NCBI RefSeq assembly: GCF_023516715.1
Contig: NZ_JAMGSI010000002.1
Location: 248,001-312,000, forward strand
Length of the DNA stretch: 64,000 nucleotides
Direction of reading: 5' to 3'
DNA from: Akkermansia massiliensis
Lineage (GTDB): Bacteria; Verrucomicrobiota; Verrucomicrobiia; Verrucomicrobiales; Akkermansiaceae
The notes under the pieces are model-generated. The model saw only the letters and a program-made list of their open reading frames with translations, was not told the DNA's origin and ran no database searches. Below are positions 1-8,611 of the stretch, one piece after another. Positions within the stretch are counted from its first letter, which is position 1, and each line of letters opens with the position of its first letter. A program made the position numbers and the translations under genes.

Positions 1-926
1 ATGTCCGCCCAGCCCAGCGTGTCCTCCACCGTCAGCACGCGGTAGCCTTCCATGGCGGCCTGGAGCGCGCAGATGGGGTCTATTTCCGTCACGACCACCT
101 GGGCGCCCATGCCGCGCAGGGACTGGGCGCAGCCCTTGCCCACGTCCCCGTAGCCGCAGACCACGGCCACCTTGCCGGCGATCATGACGTCCGTGGCGCG
201 CTTGATGCCGTCCACCAGGGACTCGCGGCAGCCGTACAGGTTGTCAAACTTGGACTTGGTCACGGAATCGTTCACGTTGATGGCCGGAATCAGCAGGCGG
301 CCCGCGGCCTGCATCTGGTACAGGCGGTGCACGCCCGTGGTCGTTTCCTCGGAAACGCCCTTCAGCTCAGGCAGCCAGCGGTGGAAAATGCCGGGCGTTT
401 CCGCGGCGATCTTTTTCAGGAGGTCCTTGATGACTTCCTCTTCTTCCGACTCCGACGGGGTGTTCACCCAGCCGGAACCTTCCTCCATCTCATACCCGCG
501 GTGGATGAGCAGGGTGGCGTCTCCGCCGTCGTCCACAATCAATTGCGGCCCCAGACCGTCCGGAAAGTTCATGGCCTTCCAGGTGCAGTCCCAGTATTCC
601 CGGAGCGTTTCCCCCTTCCAGGCGAACACGGGCGTGCCGGATTTGGCAATCGCGGCGGCGGCGTGGTCCTGGGTGGAGAAAATATTGCAGCTGGCCCAGC
701 GCACGGAGGCGCCCAGGGCCGTCAGCGTTTCAATCAGCACGGCCGTCTGCACCGTCATATGCAGGGAGCCCATGATGCGCACGCCCTCCAGGGGCCTGGC
801 GTCCGCGTACTTTTCACGCACGGCCATCAGGCCGGGCATTTCATGTTCCGCAATGTCCAGTTCCTTGCGTCCGAAATCCGCCAGGCTGATATCGCGCACC
901 TTGTATTGTTCCGTTTCTGAAAACAT
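1..926 (-). CDS. ahcY: adenosylhomocysteinase (partial, 3' end outside window)
   Basis: Hydrolyses S-adenosyl-L-homocysteine to adenosine and homocysteine in the cytoplasm, removing the product inhibitor of methyltransferases. Only the first ~308 residues are present; the gene runs off the left edge. The N-terminus carries the family's [14 protein letters not shown] and [16 protein letters not shown] segments, then [20 protein letters not shown], and the NAD-binding GYGDVGKG loop near residue 255. An acidic, Ser/Glu-rich insertion (TPSESEEEE) lies in mid-protein, as in the longer bacterial forms. The ATG at 926 begins [11 protein letters not shown]. It lies 22 nt downstream of metK on the same strand, so the two SAM-cycle enzymes are probably co-transcribed and share control by the divergent SahR-like regulator. 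Product assignment is firm. Confidence 0.96.
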   Translation of the reverse strand, partial: MFSETEQYKVRDISLADFGRKELDIAEHEMPGLMAVREKYADARPLEGVRIMGSLHMTVQTAVLIETLTALGASVRWASCNIFSTQDHAAAAIAKSGTPVFAWKGETLREYWDCTWKAMNFPDGLGPQLIVDDGGDATLLIHRGYEMEEGSGWVNTPSESEEEEVIKDLLKKIAAETPGIFHRWLPELKGVSEETTTGVHRLYQMQAAGRLLIPAINVNDSVTKSKFDNLYGCRESLVDGIKRATDVMIAGKVAVVCGYGDVGKGCAQSLRGMGAQVVVTEIDPICALQAAMEGYRVLTVEDTLGWAD

Positions 927-948
927 GTCTGTAAACGTTGTCGTTGGA

Positions 949-2133
949 TTAATGAAGAAGTTGTTTCAGGGAGGCCAGGCGCGTTTCGTCCAGTTGTTCC
1001 CAGGGAAGCTCCGGATTGGTGAAATGCCCGTAGTGCGTCGTCTTCCGGTAAATGGGTCGCAGCAGGTCGAGCTGGTCCACCATGTCCGCAGGCTTGAAGG
1101 AGAAAATGCCTTCCAGCGCGCTTTCAATGGCTTTTTCCTCCACCTTTCCGGTGCCGAAGGTATCCACCCGGATGGAAACGGGGGTGGGGTAGCCGATGGC
1201 GTAGGCCACCTGCAATTCACACTTGTCCGCCAGCCCGGCGGCTACGATGTGTTTGGCGACCCAGCGGCACATGTACGCCGCGGAACGGTCCACCTTGGAC
1301 GGGTCCTTCCCGGAGAAGGCGCCGCCGCCGTGGCGGCCCATGCCGCCGTACGTATCCACAATGATCTTGCGGCCCGTCAGGCCGGAATCCCCGTGGGGGC
1401 CGCCCACCACGAATTTCCCCGTGGGATTGATGAAGTACTCCGTCCTGTCATCCAGCAGTTCCGCAGGAAGCACGGTCTTAATGAGTCTGACGCAGTAATT
1501 GTAAATCGTATCATGGTCCACTTCCTCCGTGTGCTGGGTGGAGATAACCACGTTCTCAATATGCACGGGGCGTCCGGCCTCATCATAGGCCACGGCCACC
1601 TGGGACTTGCAATCCGGTCGCAGCCAGTCCACATGCCCGCGCTTGCGGCGCTTGGCCAGTTCCATGAGCAGCTTGTGGGCGAACACGATGGGGGCCGGCA
1701 GCAGCTCCGGCGTCTCGTTCGTCGCGAAGCCGAACATGATGCCCTGGTCCCCGGCGCCCTGCTCCGCGTGGCCCTTGCCCTCCGCTTCCCGCGCGTCCAC
1801 GCCCTGGGCGATGTCCGGAGACTGTTCCGTGAGCAGGTTCGTGAAAAAGACGGTATCCGCATGGAACACGTCGTCGTCCTGCCGGTTGCAGTACCCGATC
1901 TCCCGGATGGCCTGGCGGGCGATCTTTTCCGGATTGATTACCGCCTTGGTCGTCAGCTCTCCGGCGATGATGACCATGTTGCTCTTCACCAAAGTTTCGC
2001 ACGCGACGCGGCTAGTTTTGTCTTGAGCCAGGCAGGCGTCTAAAATAGAGTCGGAAATGTAGTCGGCCACCTTGTCCGGATGGCCTTCTCCAACGGATTC
2101 CGACGTGAAGATGTGAGGGTTGTTTTTACTCAT
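949..2133 (-). CDS. metK: S-adenosylmethionine synthetase (methionine adenosyltransferase)
   Basis: Makes S-adenosylmethionine from ATP and methionine in the cytoplasm. The 394-residue length is normal for bacterial MetK. Visible family motifs are [13 protein letters not shown] near residues 9-21, the [12 protein letters not shown] hexapeptide region, and the glycine-rich P-loop-like [16 protein letters not shown]. The ATG at 2133 gives [14 protein letters not shown], the expected N-terminus. ahcY follows 22 nt downstream. Only 37 nt separate this start from the divergent ArsR/methyltransferase regulator, and a dyad (2134-2149) abuts the metK start codon. I saw no SAM or SAH riboswitch in this short spacer, so control is probably by the protein repressor. 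Confidence 0.97.
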   Translation of the reverse strand: MSKNNPHIFTSESVGEGHPDKVADYISDSILDACLAQDKTSRVACETLVKSNMVIIAGELTTKAVINPEKIARQAIREIGYCNRQDDDVFHADTVFFTNLLTEQSPDIAQGVDAREAEGKGHAEQGAGDQGIMFGFATNETPELLPAPIVFAHKLLMELAKRRKRGHVDWLRPDCKSQVAVAYDEAGRPVHIENVVISTQHTEEVDHDTIYNYCVRLIKTVLPAELLDDRTEYFINPTGKFVVGGPHGDSGLTGRKIIVDTYGGMGRHGGGAFSGKDPSKVDRSAAYMCRWVAKHIVAAGLADKCELQVAYAIGYPTPVSIRVDTFGTGKVEEKAIESALEGIFSFKPADMVDQLDLLRPIYRKTTHYGHFTNPELPWEQLDETRLASLKQLLH

Positions 2134-2159
2134 ATCGATAAATCTCGATGCGTTGATAT
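2132..2159. promoter_or_regulatory. candidate SahR-type operator between metK and its regulator
   Basis: The spacer between the two divergent starts contains the dyad ATCGA-N6-TCGAT (2134-2138 and 2145-2149), nested inside a wider ATATC...GATAT pair (2132-2136 and 2155-2159). It lies directly against the metK start codon and about 12-40 nt ahead of the regulator's ATG, so one bound dimer could control both transcripts. The dyad is seen directly; its role as an operator is inferred from position and from the neighbouring ArsR-type gene. Confidence 0.5.
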
Positions 2160-2170
2160 ATTATTCTACC

Positions 2171-3088
2171 ATGAAGTCAATCCTAAAAACGCTCAAACTC
2201 CTGACGGACCCCACCCGCCTGCGCATCATCAACGTTCTGAATGAAGAATCCCTGAGCGTTGCGGAGCTCCAGGAAATTCTCGGCATGGGGCAGAGCCGCA
2301 TCTCCACGCAGCTTGCCCAGCTCCGGCAGGAAGGAGTGGTGGAGGACACCCGCTCCGGGAAAAACGTTTTTTACACCCTCTCCCTGGCCAACGACCTGCA
2401 CAACGTGGCCCTGAAAGCCTGCGAGGAACTGCCGGAGGCGGAAACGGACAAAAAAGCCCTCCAGGTCATTCTGGACAAGCGCAAGAACCGCACGCAGGCC
2501 TACTTTGATGAAGTCGTTTGCCGCCTGGGCAAGAACTACGCTCCGGGCCGTTCCTGGAAGGCGCTGGCCGGAGCCCTGCTCCGCATCCTGAATTATGACG
2601 TGGTGGCGGACCTGGGCGCCGGGGAAGGCTTCGTCTCCCAGCTCATTTCCCCCAGCGCCAAGCAGGTGATCGCCGTGGACAACTCCCCCAGCATGGTGGA
2701 ACTGGGGCAGGAACTGGCGCGCAAGCACGGGCTGGACAATCTGGAATACCGCCTGGGCGACATTGAAACGCCGCCCATTGATCCCGGCACCGTGGACCTG
2801 GCCCTGCTCAGCCAGGCCCTGCACCATGCCCAAAAGCCGGTCAAGGCCCTGGAAGCCGCCTGGAACATCCTGAAACCCGGAGGCTGCCTGGTCGTTCTGG
2901 ACCTGCTCCAGCACGGGCAGGAGGAAGCCCGCGAACTCTATGCGGACCGCTGGCTGGGCTTCACGCCCGCCGCTCTGGAAAGCATGCTCAAGGAAGCCGG
3001 CTTCCGGAACATCCATACGGACATTGTGGACAGGGAACCGGAACCTCCCCATTTCCAGACCCTGATGGCCGCCGCCTGGAAACCGTAA
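2171..3088 (+). CDS. SahR-like regulator: ArsR-type winged helix fused to a class I methyltransferase fold
   Basis: A 305-residue protein. Residues ~1-75 form an ArsR-family winged helix (LTDPTRLRIINVL, AELQEILGMGQSRISTQLAQLRQEGVV, then the wing RSGKNVFYTL). Residues ~110-300 form a Rossmann methyltransferase-like domain with motif I DLGAGEG (147-153) and the acidic AVD after strand 2 (168-170). This architecture is that of SahR, the S-adenosylhomocysteine-responsive repressor of methionine-cycle genes known from Proteobacteria. The gene is divergent from metK-ahcY, as expected for that regulon. The ATG at 2171 is preferred over an upstream in-frame ATG at 2120 because the latter would add residues inside metK and lose the typical MKSILKTLKLLTDPTR start. 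Identity as a functional SahR is inferred; a plain methyltransferase with an HTH is the alternative. Confidence 0.75.
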   Translation: MKSILKTLKLLTDPTRLRIINVLNEESLSVAELQEILGMGQSRISTQLAQLRQEGVVEDTRSGKNVFYTLSLANDLHNVALKACEELPEAETDKKALQVILDKRKNRTQAYFDEVVCRLGKNYAPGRSWKALAGALLRILNYDVVADLGAGEGFVSQLISPSAKQVIAVDNSPSMVELGQELARKHGLDNLEYRLGDIETPPIDPGTVDLALLSQALHHAQKPVKALEAAWNILKPGGCLVVLDLLQHGQEEARELYADRWLGFTPAALESMLKEAGFRNIHTDIVDREPEPPHFQTLMAAAWKP

Positions 3089-3160
3089 CCGGAAGGCGCC
3101 CCACTCCTTTTTCCAACCGTTTTTTCAGACAAAATTCTGCCGGGCAACCGCTCACCTATT

Positions 3161-3919
3161 GTGAGCATTAAATCCGCATTAATCATTTCAGGCGCCGTCC
3201 TCGCTGCCGCCCTGGGCATTTACTGGATAGCCGCCCCGAGGGAAGCCTGTCCCGAGGAACTGTACCGGCAATACATGGAGCTCTCCCCCTTTGAGCAATT
3301 TGACCAGAAGGAGAAACTGTTGAAAAAAGCGGCGCAGGCTGGCTGCGTTCCCGCCATGCGCCAAATGGCGGATCATAACTTCATCTCCAAAAACGATCTC
3401 AAAGTCGATGAATACAATTACTGGATCAAAAAAGCGGCGGACCATGGAAGCCCGCAGGCCCAGTATGAAGCCTTCACGGAATGCATTTCCGAAAACCCTT
3501 CCGAAGTCCTCGCCTATCTGATACAGGCGGACAGACAGTCTTATGCTCCCGCCTCCCTGGAACTGGGACGGCTGTATGCCTGCGGAGACGAAGAATACGG
3601 CATCATGCGGGATGAACGGAAAGCCATGGAGTTTTACCAAAAAGCAGCCGCGCTGAATAACCCGGAGGCCCTTTACCTGCTCTACCTGATGGGAAAACTG
3701 GAAATTCCGTCCAGGGAGGAGGCGGAACGGCACCCGGACGCCTATGCCCGCTATCTTCAACAGGCGCAGCGGCAGAAAGCGTTCCCGATCATGCCTGCCG
3801 CCATGGACGGAGAGGTCCCCGCGAACCGTCAATCCAGGGAGCGTATCAGGGAAGTTTTAAAAACCTACCTGCCGCAAAACCCGAAAGCCGTTGAATGGAT
3901 TCAACAAAACTACAGGTGA
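3161..3919 (+). CDS. Sel1/TPR-like repeat protein with N-terminal membrane anchor
   Basis: A 252-residue protein starting at a GTG (MSIKSALIISGAVLAAALG). Residues ~5-25 form one hydrophobic segment, either a signal anchor or an uncleaved leader. The rest is helical, with Sel1-like repeats: a KKAAQAGCVPAMRQMAD unit, an IKKAADHGSPQAQYEAF unit, and ASLELGRLYACGDEEYG followed by AMEFYQKAAALNNPEALYLLYLM. Such repeats act as protein-interaction scaffolds in the periplasm or envelope. No catalytic motif is visible. It lies 72 nt after the SahR-like gene and converges with the next gene. The specific role is unknown. Confidence 0.7.
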   Translation: MSIKSALIISGAVLAAALGIYWIAAPREACPEELYRQYMELSPFEQFDQKEKLLKKAAQAGCVPAMRQMADHNFISKNDLKVDEYNYWIKKAADHGSPQAQYEAFTECISENPSEVLAYLIQADRQSYAPASLELGRLYACGDEEYGIMRDERKAMEFYQKAAALNNPEALYLLYLMGKLEIPSREEAERHPDAYARYLQQAQRQKAFPIMPAAMDGEVPANRQSRERIREVLKTYLPQNPKAVEWIQQNYR

Positions 3920-3934
3920 AAAACAGGCCATGCC

Positions 3935-4537
3935 TCATTCCCTGTCCTCCGGAGCCCTTTCCGCAGGAAAAGGGCGTCTGCCGGATTGGAGGGCTTCCCG
4001 CACTTCCCGGACAATGTCCATCATCTGCTCCGGGGAAAGCTCCTCTTTACCTTCCACCTCTTCATCCACCAGCGCTTTCATTTCCTCCAGCAGATGCTCC
4101 GGCTCCAGACGGTAGTTCAGCAATACCCGGAAAAGCTCCCTTCCGGCCTCCTGCAAGGGAGCCGGGGGGAAATCCTTCACGCTCTTCAAATTTTTCTCTT
4201 CAAAAGAATTCAGCAGTCCGGCATAACGGCGGAACGCGCGTTTGAATTCCTCCGGGCAGCCGGCCATATCCACCGCGGCAAGGTACCGCCGGAAGGAAAT
4301 TTCCGCCTTCAGGTGAAGGGCGGCTTCCCCCGTGGACTCCGCCAGCCAGGTTTCCTTCTGCTTCAGATGCACGAGCAGAAGGGCCTTCCGCATGGCTTCC
4401 CGCTGTTTGCCCTTGGGCCCCTTCTTCAATTTAACCAGGTCCAGGTCCAGCTCCGCGGCATCGGGACTCGCCACATCCTGGGCCGGAGACACTCCGAGAG
4501 CCGCCGCCATCAGAACAAACGGCAGCCACTTCCTCAT
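3935..4537 (-). CDS. hypothetical secreted helical protein
   Basis: A protein of about 200 residues with no family I recognise. The start at 4537 (MRKWLPFVLMAAALGVSPAQ) gives a clean signal peptide ending near SPAQ-DVA; in-frame ATGs at 4570 and 4558 would only extend it. The mature part is charged and apparently all helical (KKGPKGKQREAMRKALLLVH, EEMKALVDEEVEGKEEL), with no Cys pairs, no lipobox and no repeats. It converges with the Sel1-like gene upstream, with a 15-nt gap between stop codons. It is probably periplasmic. Confidence 0.6.
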   Translation of the reverse strand: MRKWLPFVLMAAALGVSPAQDVASPDAAELDLDLVKLKKGPKGKQREAMRKALLLVHLKQKETWLAESTGEAALHLKAEISFRRYLAAVDMAGCPEEFKRAFRRYAGLLNSFEEKNLKSVKDFPPAPLQEAGRELFRVLLNYRLEPEHLLEEMKALVDEEVEGKEELSPEQMMDIVREVREALQSGRRPFPAERAPEDRE

Positions 4538-4677
4538 GCATTCCCGGATATGGACCATTGCGGTCAGCAATTACATGAAAAGAGCCGCAAAAGCAATCCA
4601 AATCCAGCGTTTCCCGGAGGAGAGGGCCATCCGCACCCGGAGAACCGCCAGAGCGCGGGTCATGCCATCCGGGGAGA

Positions 4678-5358
4678 TTGACGGACAGGCGGCTGTATGA
4701 GAAAAAGCGGTCTATGCTATTCGCAGTAGTGATTTTCCTTTCCGTGGTCGTGCTCGGCGTCATTGCCGCGCTGCGCTTCACCAAGGGCGTCATTCCGCTG
4801 CGTACTTATGAATCACGTGAACTGCCGGGATTTCCGGGTCCGGCGGGGCTGATTCACCGCCTGGACGGCGCGGAGAAGCGCCAGAGGAAACTGGCGGAGG
4901 CCCGTTTTCCCGGTGTGGATGAAAACGGCCTCATCAGCCTGCCCCCCGCCTGGGAGGGCAAGGTAACTGCGGGGCGCCTGGCCTGCGTGGCCCACACCTG
5001 GGCCATGAGCAGCCTGGTCAGGGAAGACCCTGCGGCGGCCAAAGCCCGCAAGACCGCCTCCGGCCGCGCCATGATGATTCCCTTCTTCACGGCTCTTATC
5101 CTGCTGGGGATGCTGGCCACCGGGCTGTTGAAGTTCCAGATTGCGCTGGCTATCGGGCTGGCCTGCTGGGCCTTCTTCACCTTCTCCGCCCTTCCCACCC
5201 AGTTCCGTGAATGGAAGGCGGCGGAAATAGCCAAATCCGGGCTGAAGGAAGCCGGATTGTGGCCCCTGCTGCCCTCTGACGCCATGGCCGTGGAACAATG
5301 CCTGAAGGCGCTGTCATGGTGCAATGTGGCGGGCTTCCGGCGCATTCTGCCCAGATAG
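4678..5358 (+). CDS. hypothetical inner-membrane protein
   Basis: A 226-residue membrane protein of no recognised family. The reading frame opens at a TTG (4678) just after GGGGAG; an internal ATG at 4714 (MLFAVVIFLSVVVLG) is an equally plausible start. One transmembrane helix lies near the N-terminus (FAVVIFLSVVVLGVIAAL). About 110 mostly soluble residues follow, then a hydrophobic hairpin (MMIPFFTALILLGMLATGLL, then IALAIGLACWAFFTF) and a short soluble C-terminus. A GC-rich hairpin with a T-run follows the stop. No function can be assigned. Confidence 0.55.
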   Translation: MTDRRLYEKKRSMLFAVVIFLSVVVLGVIAALRFTKGVIPLRTYESRELPGFPGPAGLIHRLDGAEKRQRKLAEARFPGVDENGLISLPPAWEGKVTAGRLACVAHTWAMSSLVREDPAAAKARKTASGRAMMIPFFTALILLGMLATGLLKFQIALAIGLACWAFFTFSALPTQFREWKAAEIAKSGLKEAGLWPLLPSDAMAVEQCLKALSWCNVAGFRRILPR

Positions 5359-5362
5359 GGGA

Positions 5363-5389
5363 CGCGCCGTGACGGCGGCGCGCATTTTT
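5363..5389 (+). terminator. intrinsic terminator after the 4678-5358 gene
   Basis: The inverted repeat CGCGCCG (5363-5369) / CGGCGCG (5376-5382), with a 6-nt loop, is followed by CATTTTT. It starts only a few nucleotides after the stop codon. Confidence 0.65.
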
Positions 5390-5480
5390 CCGGTTAATCC
5401 GGCTTTTGAGAGAAAAAAACTTGAAACGGGGGTGCGGGTAACCCACTCTTCCACCGTCGTCAAAATTTACTCTCTTCTGC

Positions 5481-6962
5481 ATGAACGAGTCCGCCAACCC
5501 TATCATCAAGTACTTTTCCGAGTTCAAAATCCTAAAAACCGTATCTAAAGATTTCTGGCTCACCAACGTCGTCCAGTTCTTTGACGGCATGGCCTACTTC
5601 TCCCTGATTACGGTATTTGTCCTCTACCTGACGGACTATTGCAGTTTCAACGATGCGGACGCGGCCCTGTGGGTGGGGCTGTACACCCTGTTCATCTCCG
5701 CCTTCGTCTTTGCGGTGGGTTCCATCTGCGACATCATCGGCATACGGCGCACGTACCTGATCGGCTTCATCATCCTCATCGCCGGGCGTCTCATCATGGG
5801 ATTCGGGCCGGATCTGAGCCCCACCGTGGACTCCGGGAGGCTGGTGGTCATGACGGGGATTCTGATCATGTCCTTCGGCACGGCGTTCATGTCACCCGTC
5901 ATCCAGACCTCCATCCGGCGCTTCGCCCCGCTGAATGCGCGCGCCACGGGGTTCAATATTTATTATCTGCTGATGAACATTGCCGCCGTGATCGCGAACG
6001 TATTCCTGATTGAATTCTTCCGCAAGCACTTCGGCGCCGTGGACGGCGGCTACTGGATCATCAACTTCGGCACGCTGATGGTGCTGCTGGGCTGCATTAC
6101 CACCCGCTTCATTGACGAAGACAACTACGCGGAACCCAGTGAAAAGGAGGCCAACCTGAAAGCGCCCCTCCGGCGGCCCCTGCAGCTTTTCCGGGAAGTG
6201 TGGAAGGAATCCGCCTTCCGCAAGCTCATCCTCTTCCTGGTGCTGACCATGGGCGTGCGCATCGTCTTCACGCTGCAATTCCTGGTCATGCCCAAATACT
6301 ACGTGCGCACCCTGTATGATGACTTTGCCATCGGCTCCATCAATGCCATCAACCCGGCCATCATCGTCTCCGGCCTCATCCTGCTCATTCCGGTGCTGGG
6401 ACGCTTCTCCACCGTCAGCCTCATGATCGTGGGCATGTCCATTTCCGCTTTCTCCCTTGTCTTCATGGCCATTCCCATTGAATGGTACTATTTGGTGCCC
6501 GGCATTGAAACGCGCTCCCAGGCGTATCTGGTAGCCATTGTGACGCAGATTCTGGTGTTCGCGTTCGGGGAACTGCTGTTCTCCCCCCGCTTCTCGGAAT
6601 ATGTGGCCCGCGTGGCGCCCAAGGACAAGGTGGCCTCCTACATGTCCCTGGCGGCATTGCCCATGTTCATTGCCAAGCCCATCAACGGCATCATCGGCGG
6701 CCTGCTGGTCGCCTACCTCTGCTACGACGGCATCTGCGCCAAGATGGATACCGGGCACATCGGCTTCTGGGATTCACCCGAATTCATGTGGACCATTTAC
6801 CTGGCCATGGCCGTCATCAGCCCCATCGCCATCATCATGACCCGCAAGACCATCACCTCCGACCATCCGGAGGAAGATGCGGACTCCCCGCCCATTGCGG
6901 CCATTGAAACGGAAATGGACCCCGCCGTTACGGCGGAAGAACTCACGGAAGCCAACTCCTAA
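5481..6962 (+). CDS. MFS transporter (POT/PTR-like major facilitator)
   Basis: A 493-residue polytopic protein with about 12 hydrophobic segments, matching the major facilitator superfamily. The cytoplasmic loop after helix 2 carries a motif-A variant, GSICDIIGIRRTYLIG (the GxxxDxxGxRR pattern). The start FWLTNVVQFFDGMAYFSLITVFVLYLTD resembles POT-type carriers, so peptide or other small-solute/proton symport is possible, but substrate residues cannot be assigned. The C-terminal ~35 residues are acidic and cytoplasmic. The ATG at 5481 follows a ~120-nt spacer. The ankyrin-repeat gene starts 12 nt after the stop, so the pair is probably co-transcribed. Confidence 0.8.
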   Translation: MNESANPIIKYFSEFKILKTVSKDFWLTNVVQFFDGMAYFSLITVFVLYLTDYCSFNDADAALWVGLYTLFISAFVFAVGSICDIIGIRRTYLIGFIILIAGRLIMGFGPDLSPTVDSGRLVVMTGILIMSFGTAFMSPVIQTSIRRFAPLNARATGFNIYYLLMNIAAVIANVFLIEFFRKHFGAVDGGYWIINFGTLMVLLGCITTRFIDEDNYAEPSEKEANLKAPLRRPLQLFREVWKESAFRKLILFLVLTMGVRIVFTLQFLVMPKYYVRTLYDDFAIGSINAINPAIIVSGLILLIPVLGRFSTVSLMIVGMSISAFSLVFMAIPIEWYYLVPGIETRSQAYLVAIVTQILVFAFGELLFSPRFSEYVARVAPKDKVASYMSLAALPMFIAKPINGIIGGLLVAYLCYDGICAKMDTGHIGFWDSPEFMWTIYLAMAVISPIAIIMTRKTITSDHPEEDADSPPIAAIETEMDPAVTAEELTEANS

Positions 6963-6974
6963 CCTCTCAAGACG

Positions 6975-8000
6975 ATGAACCAGCACACGCGCAACATCAT
7001 TGTGGACTCCCTCATCCTGGTGGCTTTCAGTTCCATTCTGGGCGGGATTAGCCTGGTGGTTTCCAAATCCTTCTCCGGAGACCCCAATCCGGCCCTGGAC
7101 CTCATCACCGTGATGAAAAAGGCGGAGGCCAAGGAAGTCAATGCCTCCTCTGAACAGGAGGAACAGGAAGCCAGAGTCAAGGGAATGAAGGAATTCGACC
7201 AAACTCTGGAAGAAGGGGAACAACTGGCGGCGAAGGAAGGAAAAGCCTTCGTCAACATGACGGACCCCCACGGCAGAACGCCCGTCATGTGGGTGTGCTA
7301 CGCCAACTACAACAACATTGAAACCACGCTGAAGCTGGAAGCCAAGCGTGCGCCCTACCTGGGACGCCTGCTGGAAGACCCCCGCGTGGAAATCGACCAG
7401 AAGGACAAGGACGGATGGACCGCCCTGCACTGGGCTTCCTGGAGCGGGCTGGACCGCTTGTCCGACATGCTGATTGAAAAGAAGGCGGACATCAACAACC
7501 GGGAAGGCAACGGCTTTACGCCGCTGATGCTGGCGGCCATGCGCGGCAACTTCCAGGTGGCGGCCCTGCTGCTGGAAAAAGGGGCGGACATGAATGCCGT
7601 CAACAAATTCGGCAAGAACGCCCTTCAACTGGCGGAGGAAGGGGCCCTTGCCTACCAATCCAGCTTTGACCTGACCAAGACGGAAGTTTCCAAGGCCCCG
7701 GTGAACACCTTTGCACAGGCTTATGAAAAAGCCGTTGCAGCCCTCTCGCCTGAACACGCCCCCGAATTCATGGAAGCCATGAAAAAGGCGGTAGGCCGCC
7801 AGTCCTTTGTGGAAACGGAGTACGTTCTCCAGCTCATTACGCGCTCCCTGATCTCCAAAAACCTGTTCACGGAGGAACAGGCCGGAAAATTCAAGGAGGA
7901 AATCACCGGGGCCGTAGCGGAAAAATCCCAGATCATTGACGTGCGCGGCGTAGCCTTTGAACACACCGTGGACCTGCTCCGTAAAGCGGCTGGGAAATAA
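6975..8000 (+). CDS. ankyrin-repeat protein with N-terminal membrane anchor
   Basis: A 341-residue protein. Residues ~8-28 (NIIVDSLILVAFSSILGGISLVV) form a signal anchor. A charged linker follows, then ankyrin repeats: DPHGRTPVMWVCYANYNNIETTLKL, DKDGWTALHWASWSGLDRLSDMLIEKKADIN, EGNGFTPLMLAAMRGNFQVAALLLEKGADMN and KFGKNALQLAEEGA. A helical C-terminal region of ~110 residues has no recognised domain. Ankyrin repeats bind partner proteins. The 12-nt spacing from the transporter gene suggests the partner could be that carrier, but this is inference. Confidence 0.75.
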   Translation: MNQHTRNIIVDSLILVAFSSILGGISLVVSKSFSGDPNPALDLITVMKKAEAKEVNASSEQEEQEARVKGMKEFDQTLEEGEQLAAKEGKAFVNMTDPHGRTPVMWVCYANYNNIETTLKLEAKRAPYLGRLLEDPRVEIDQKDKDGWTALHWASWSGLDRLSDMLIEKKADINNREGNGFTPLMLAAMRGNFQVAALLLEKGADMNAVNKFGKNALQLAEEGALAYQSSFDLTKTEVSKAPVNTFAQAYEKAVAALSPEHAPEFMEAMKKAVGRQSFVETEYVLQLITRSLISKNLFTEEQAGKFKEEITGAVAEKSQIIDVRGVAFEHTVDLLRKAAGK

Positions 8001-8042
8001 CAGCCCGGTTTCTTCAAGGTTCCGACATCCGCCACTTTGCTC

Positions 8043-8071
8043 TTGACGCTTTCACGGCTCCTTTCTAGGAT
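8043..8071 (+). promoter_or_regulatory. candidate sigma-70-type promoter of the metal-efflux locus
   Basis: TTGACG (8043-8048), a 17-bp spacer, then TAGGAT (8066-8071). The predicted transcription start falls only a few nucleotides before the ATG at 8084, so the mRNA would be nearly leaderless. Seen by pattern only. Confidence 0.5.
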
Positions 8072-8083
8072 TCGCGGCATACC

Positions 8084-8512
8084 ATGGTTAGAGCATTGCG
8101 CAACGGCATCATGCTGCTCACCCTTCTGCTGGTCATTGTAGGCGGAACGGGCATGGTTTCCGTATGCCCCTGCCATCAGGAGGTCTTCCTCTTTTCCTGC
8201 TCCTGCCATCACGATGCCGCACCCTGCGGATGCCGTGGGGACCATGGTCCCGGCAGCAGCACTTCCAGCCCGCTGGCCGGGCACCTCTGCGAACACCAGC
8301 GTCTGGAGATTGACGACCTGACGCTGCCCGTTCTTCATGCGCCGCTTCCCCAGCCCTGCATTATCTGGCAGACCTTCCCGGATTTCCATCATCTGGCACA
8401 GTCTCTTCTTTTAACAAGCCAAACATCGGATTCCGCAATACCCGCCCCCCCTGACCCCTTCAGGGACGACGGCCCGATACATGAAGGCTTTCAACTTCCC
8501 CTGCTGATTTAA
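8084..8512 (+). CDS. small Cys/His-rich secreted or membrane protein at the head of the metal-efflux locus
   Basis: A 142-residue protein of no recognised family. Residues ~8-25 form a hydrophobic export signal or anchor (IMLLTLLLVIVGGTGMV). It is followed at once by a dense cluster of possible metal ligands: C28, C30, H31, C39, C41, H42, H43, C48, C50, H54, H67, C69 and H71. The C-terminal half is Pro/Leu-rich without ligand clusters. Position 145 nt upstream of the outer-membrane efflux gene, and the ligand content, suggest periplasmic metal binding, sensing or delivery to the pump. That role is inferred. Confidence 0.65.
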   Translation: MVRALRNGIMLLTLLLVIVGGTGMVSVCPCHQEVFLFSCSCHHDAAPCGCRGDHGPGSSTSSPLAGHLCEHQRLEIDDLTLPVLHAPLPQPCIIWQTFPDFHHLAQSLLLTSQTSDSAIPAPPDPFRDDGPIHEGFQLPLLI

Positions 8513-8525
8513 CGGCCCTTTTTCA

Positions 8526-8546
8526 GAAACGTCCCAGGGACGTTTC
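8526..8546. promoter_or_regulatory. 21-bp perfect palindrome, candidate operator
   Basis: GAAACGTCCC-A-GGGACGTTTC: perfect 10-bp arms around a single central base, 13 nt after the small Cys/His-rich gene and 110 nt before the tolC-like gene. No T-run follows on the plus strand, so a DNA-binding dyad is likelier than a plus-strand terminator. A TetR-type regulator is encoded downstream of the pump. Confidence 0.5.
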
Positions 8547-8611
8547 CGGCTGAACGCTGCTTGTTGATTGCGTCCGGCCTTATTTGTTTCCGCGGAATTA
8601 TTTGCCGCATT

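Noticed and set aside
172-2043. A 623-codon plus-strand ORF and several shorter ones across the ahcY/metK region
   Set aside because: They lie antisense to metK and ahcY, whose products are unmistakable; the translation is low-complexity and matches no family. Long antisense frames are expected in GC-rich DNA.
2134-2170. A possible SAM or SAH riboswitch ahead of metK
   Set aside because: The spacer to the divergent gene is only 37 nt, too short for a SAM-I aptamer, and shows an operator-like dyad instead.
8526-8546. The 21-bp palindrome as a transcription terminator
   Set aside because: There is no T-run after it on the plus strand. On the minus strand the T/A context would need a minus-strand gene, and none is present.
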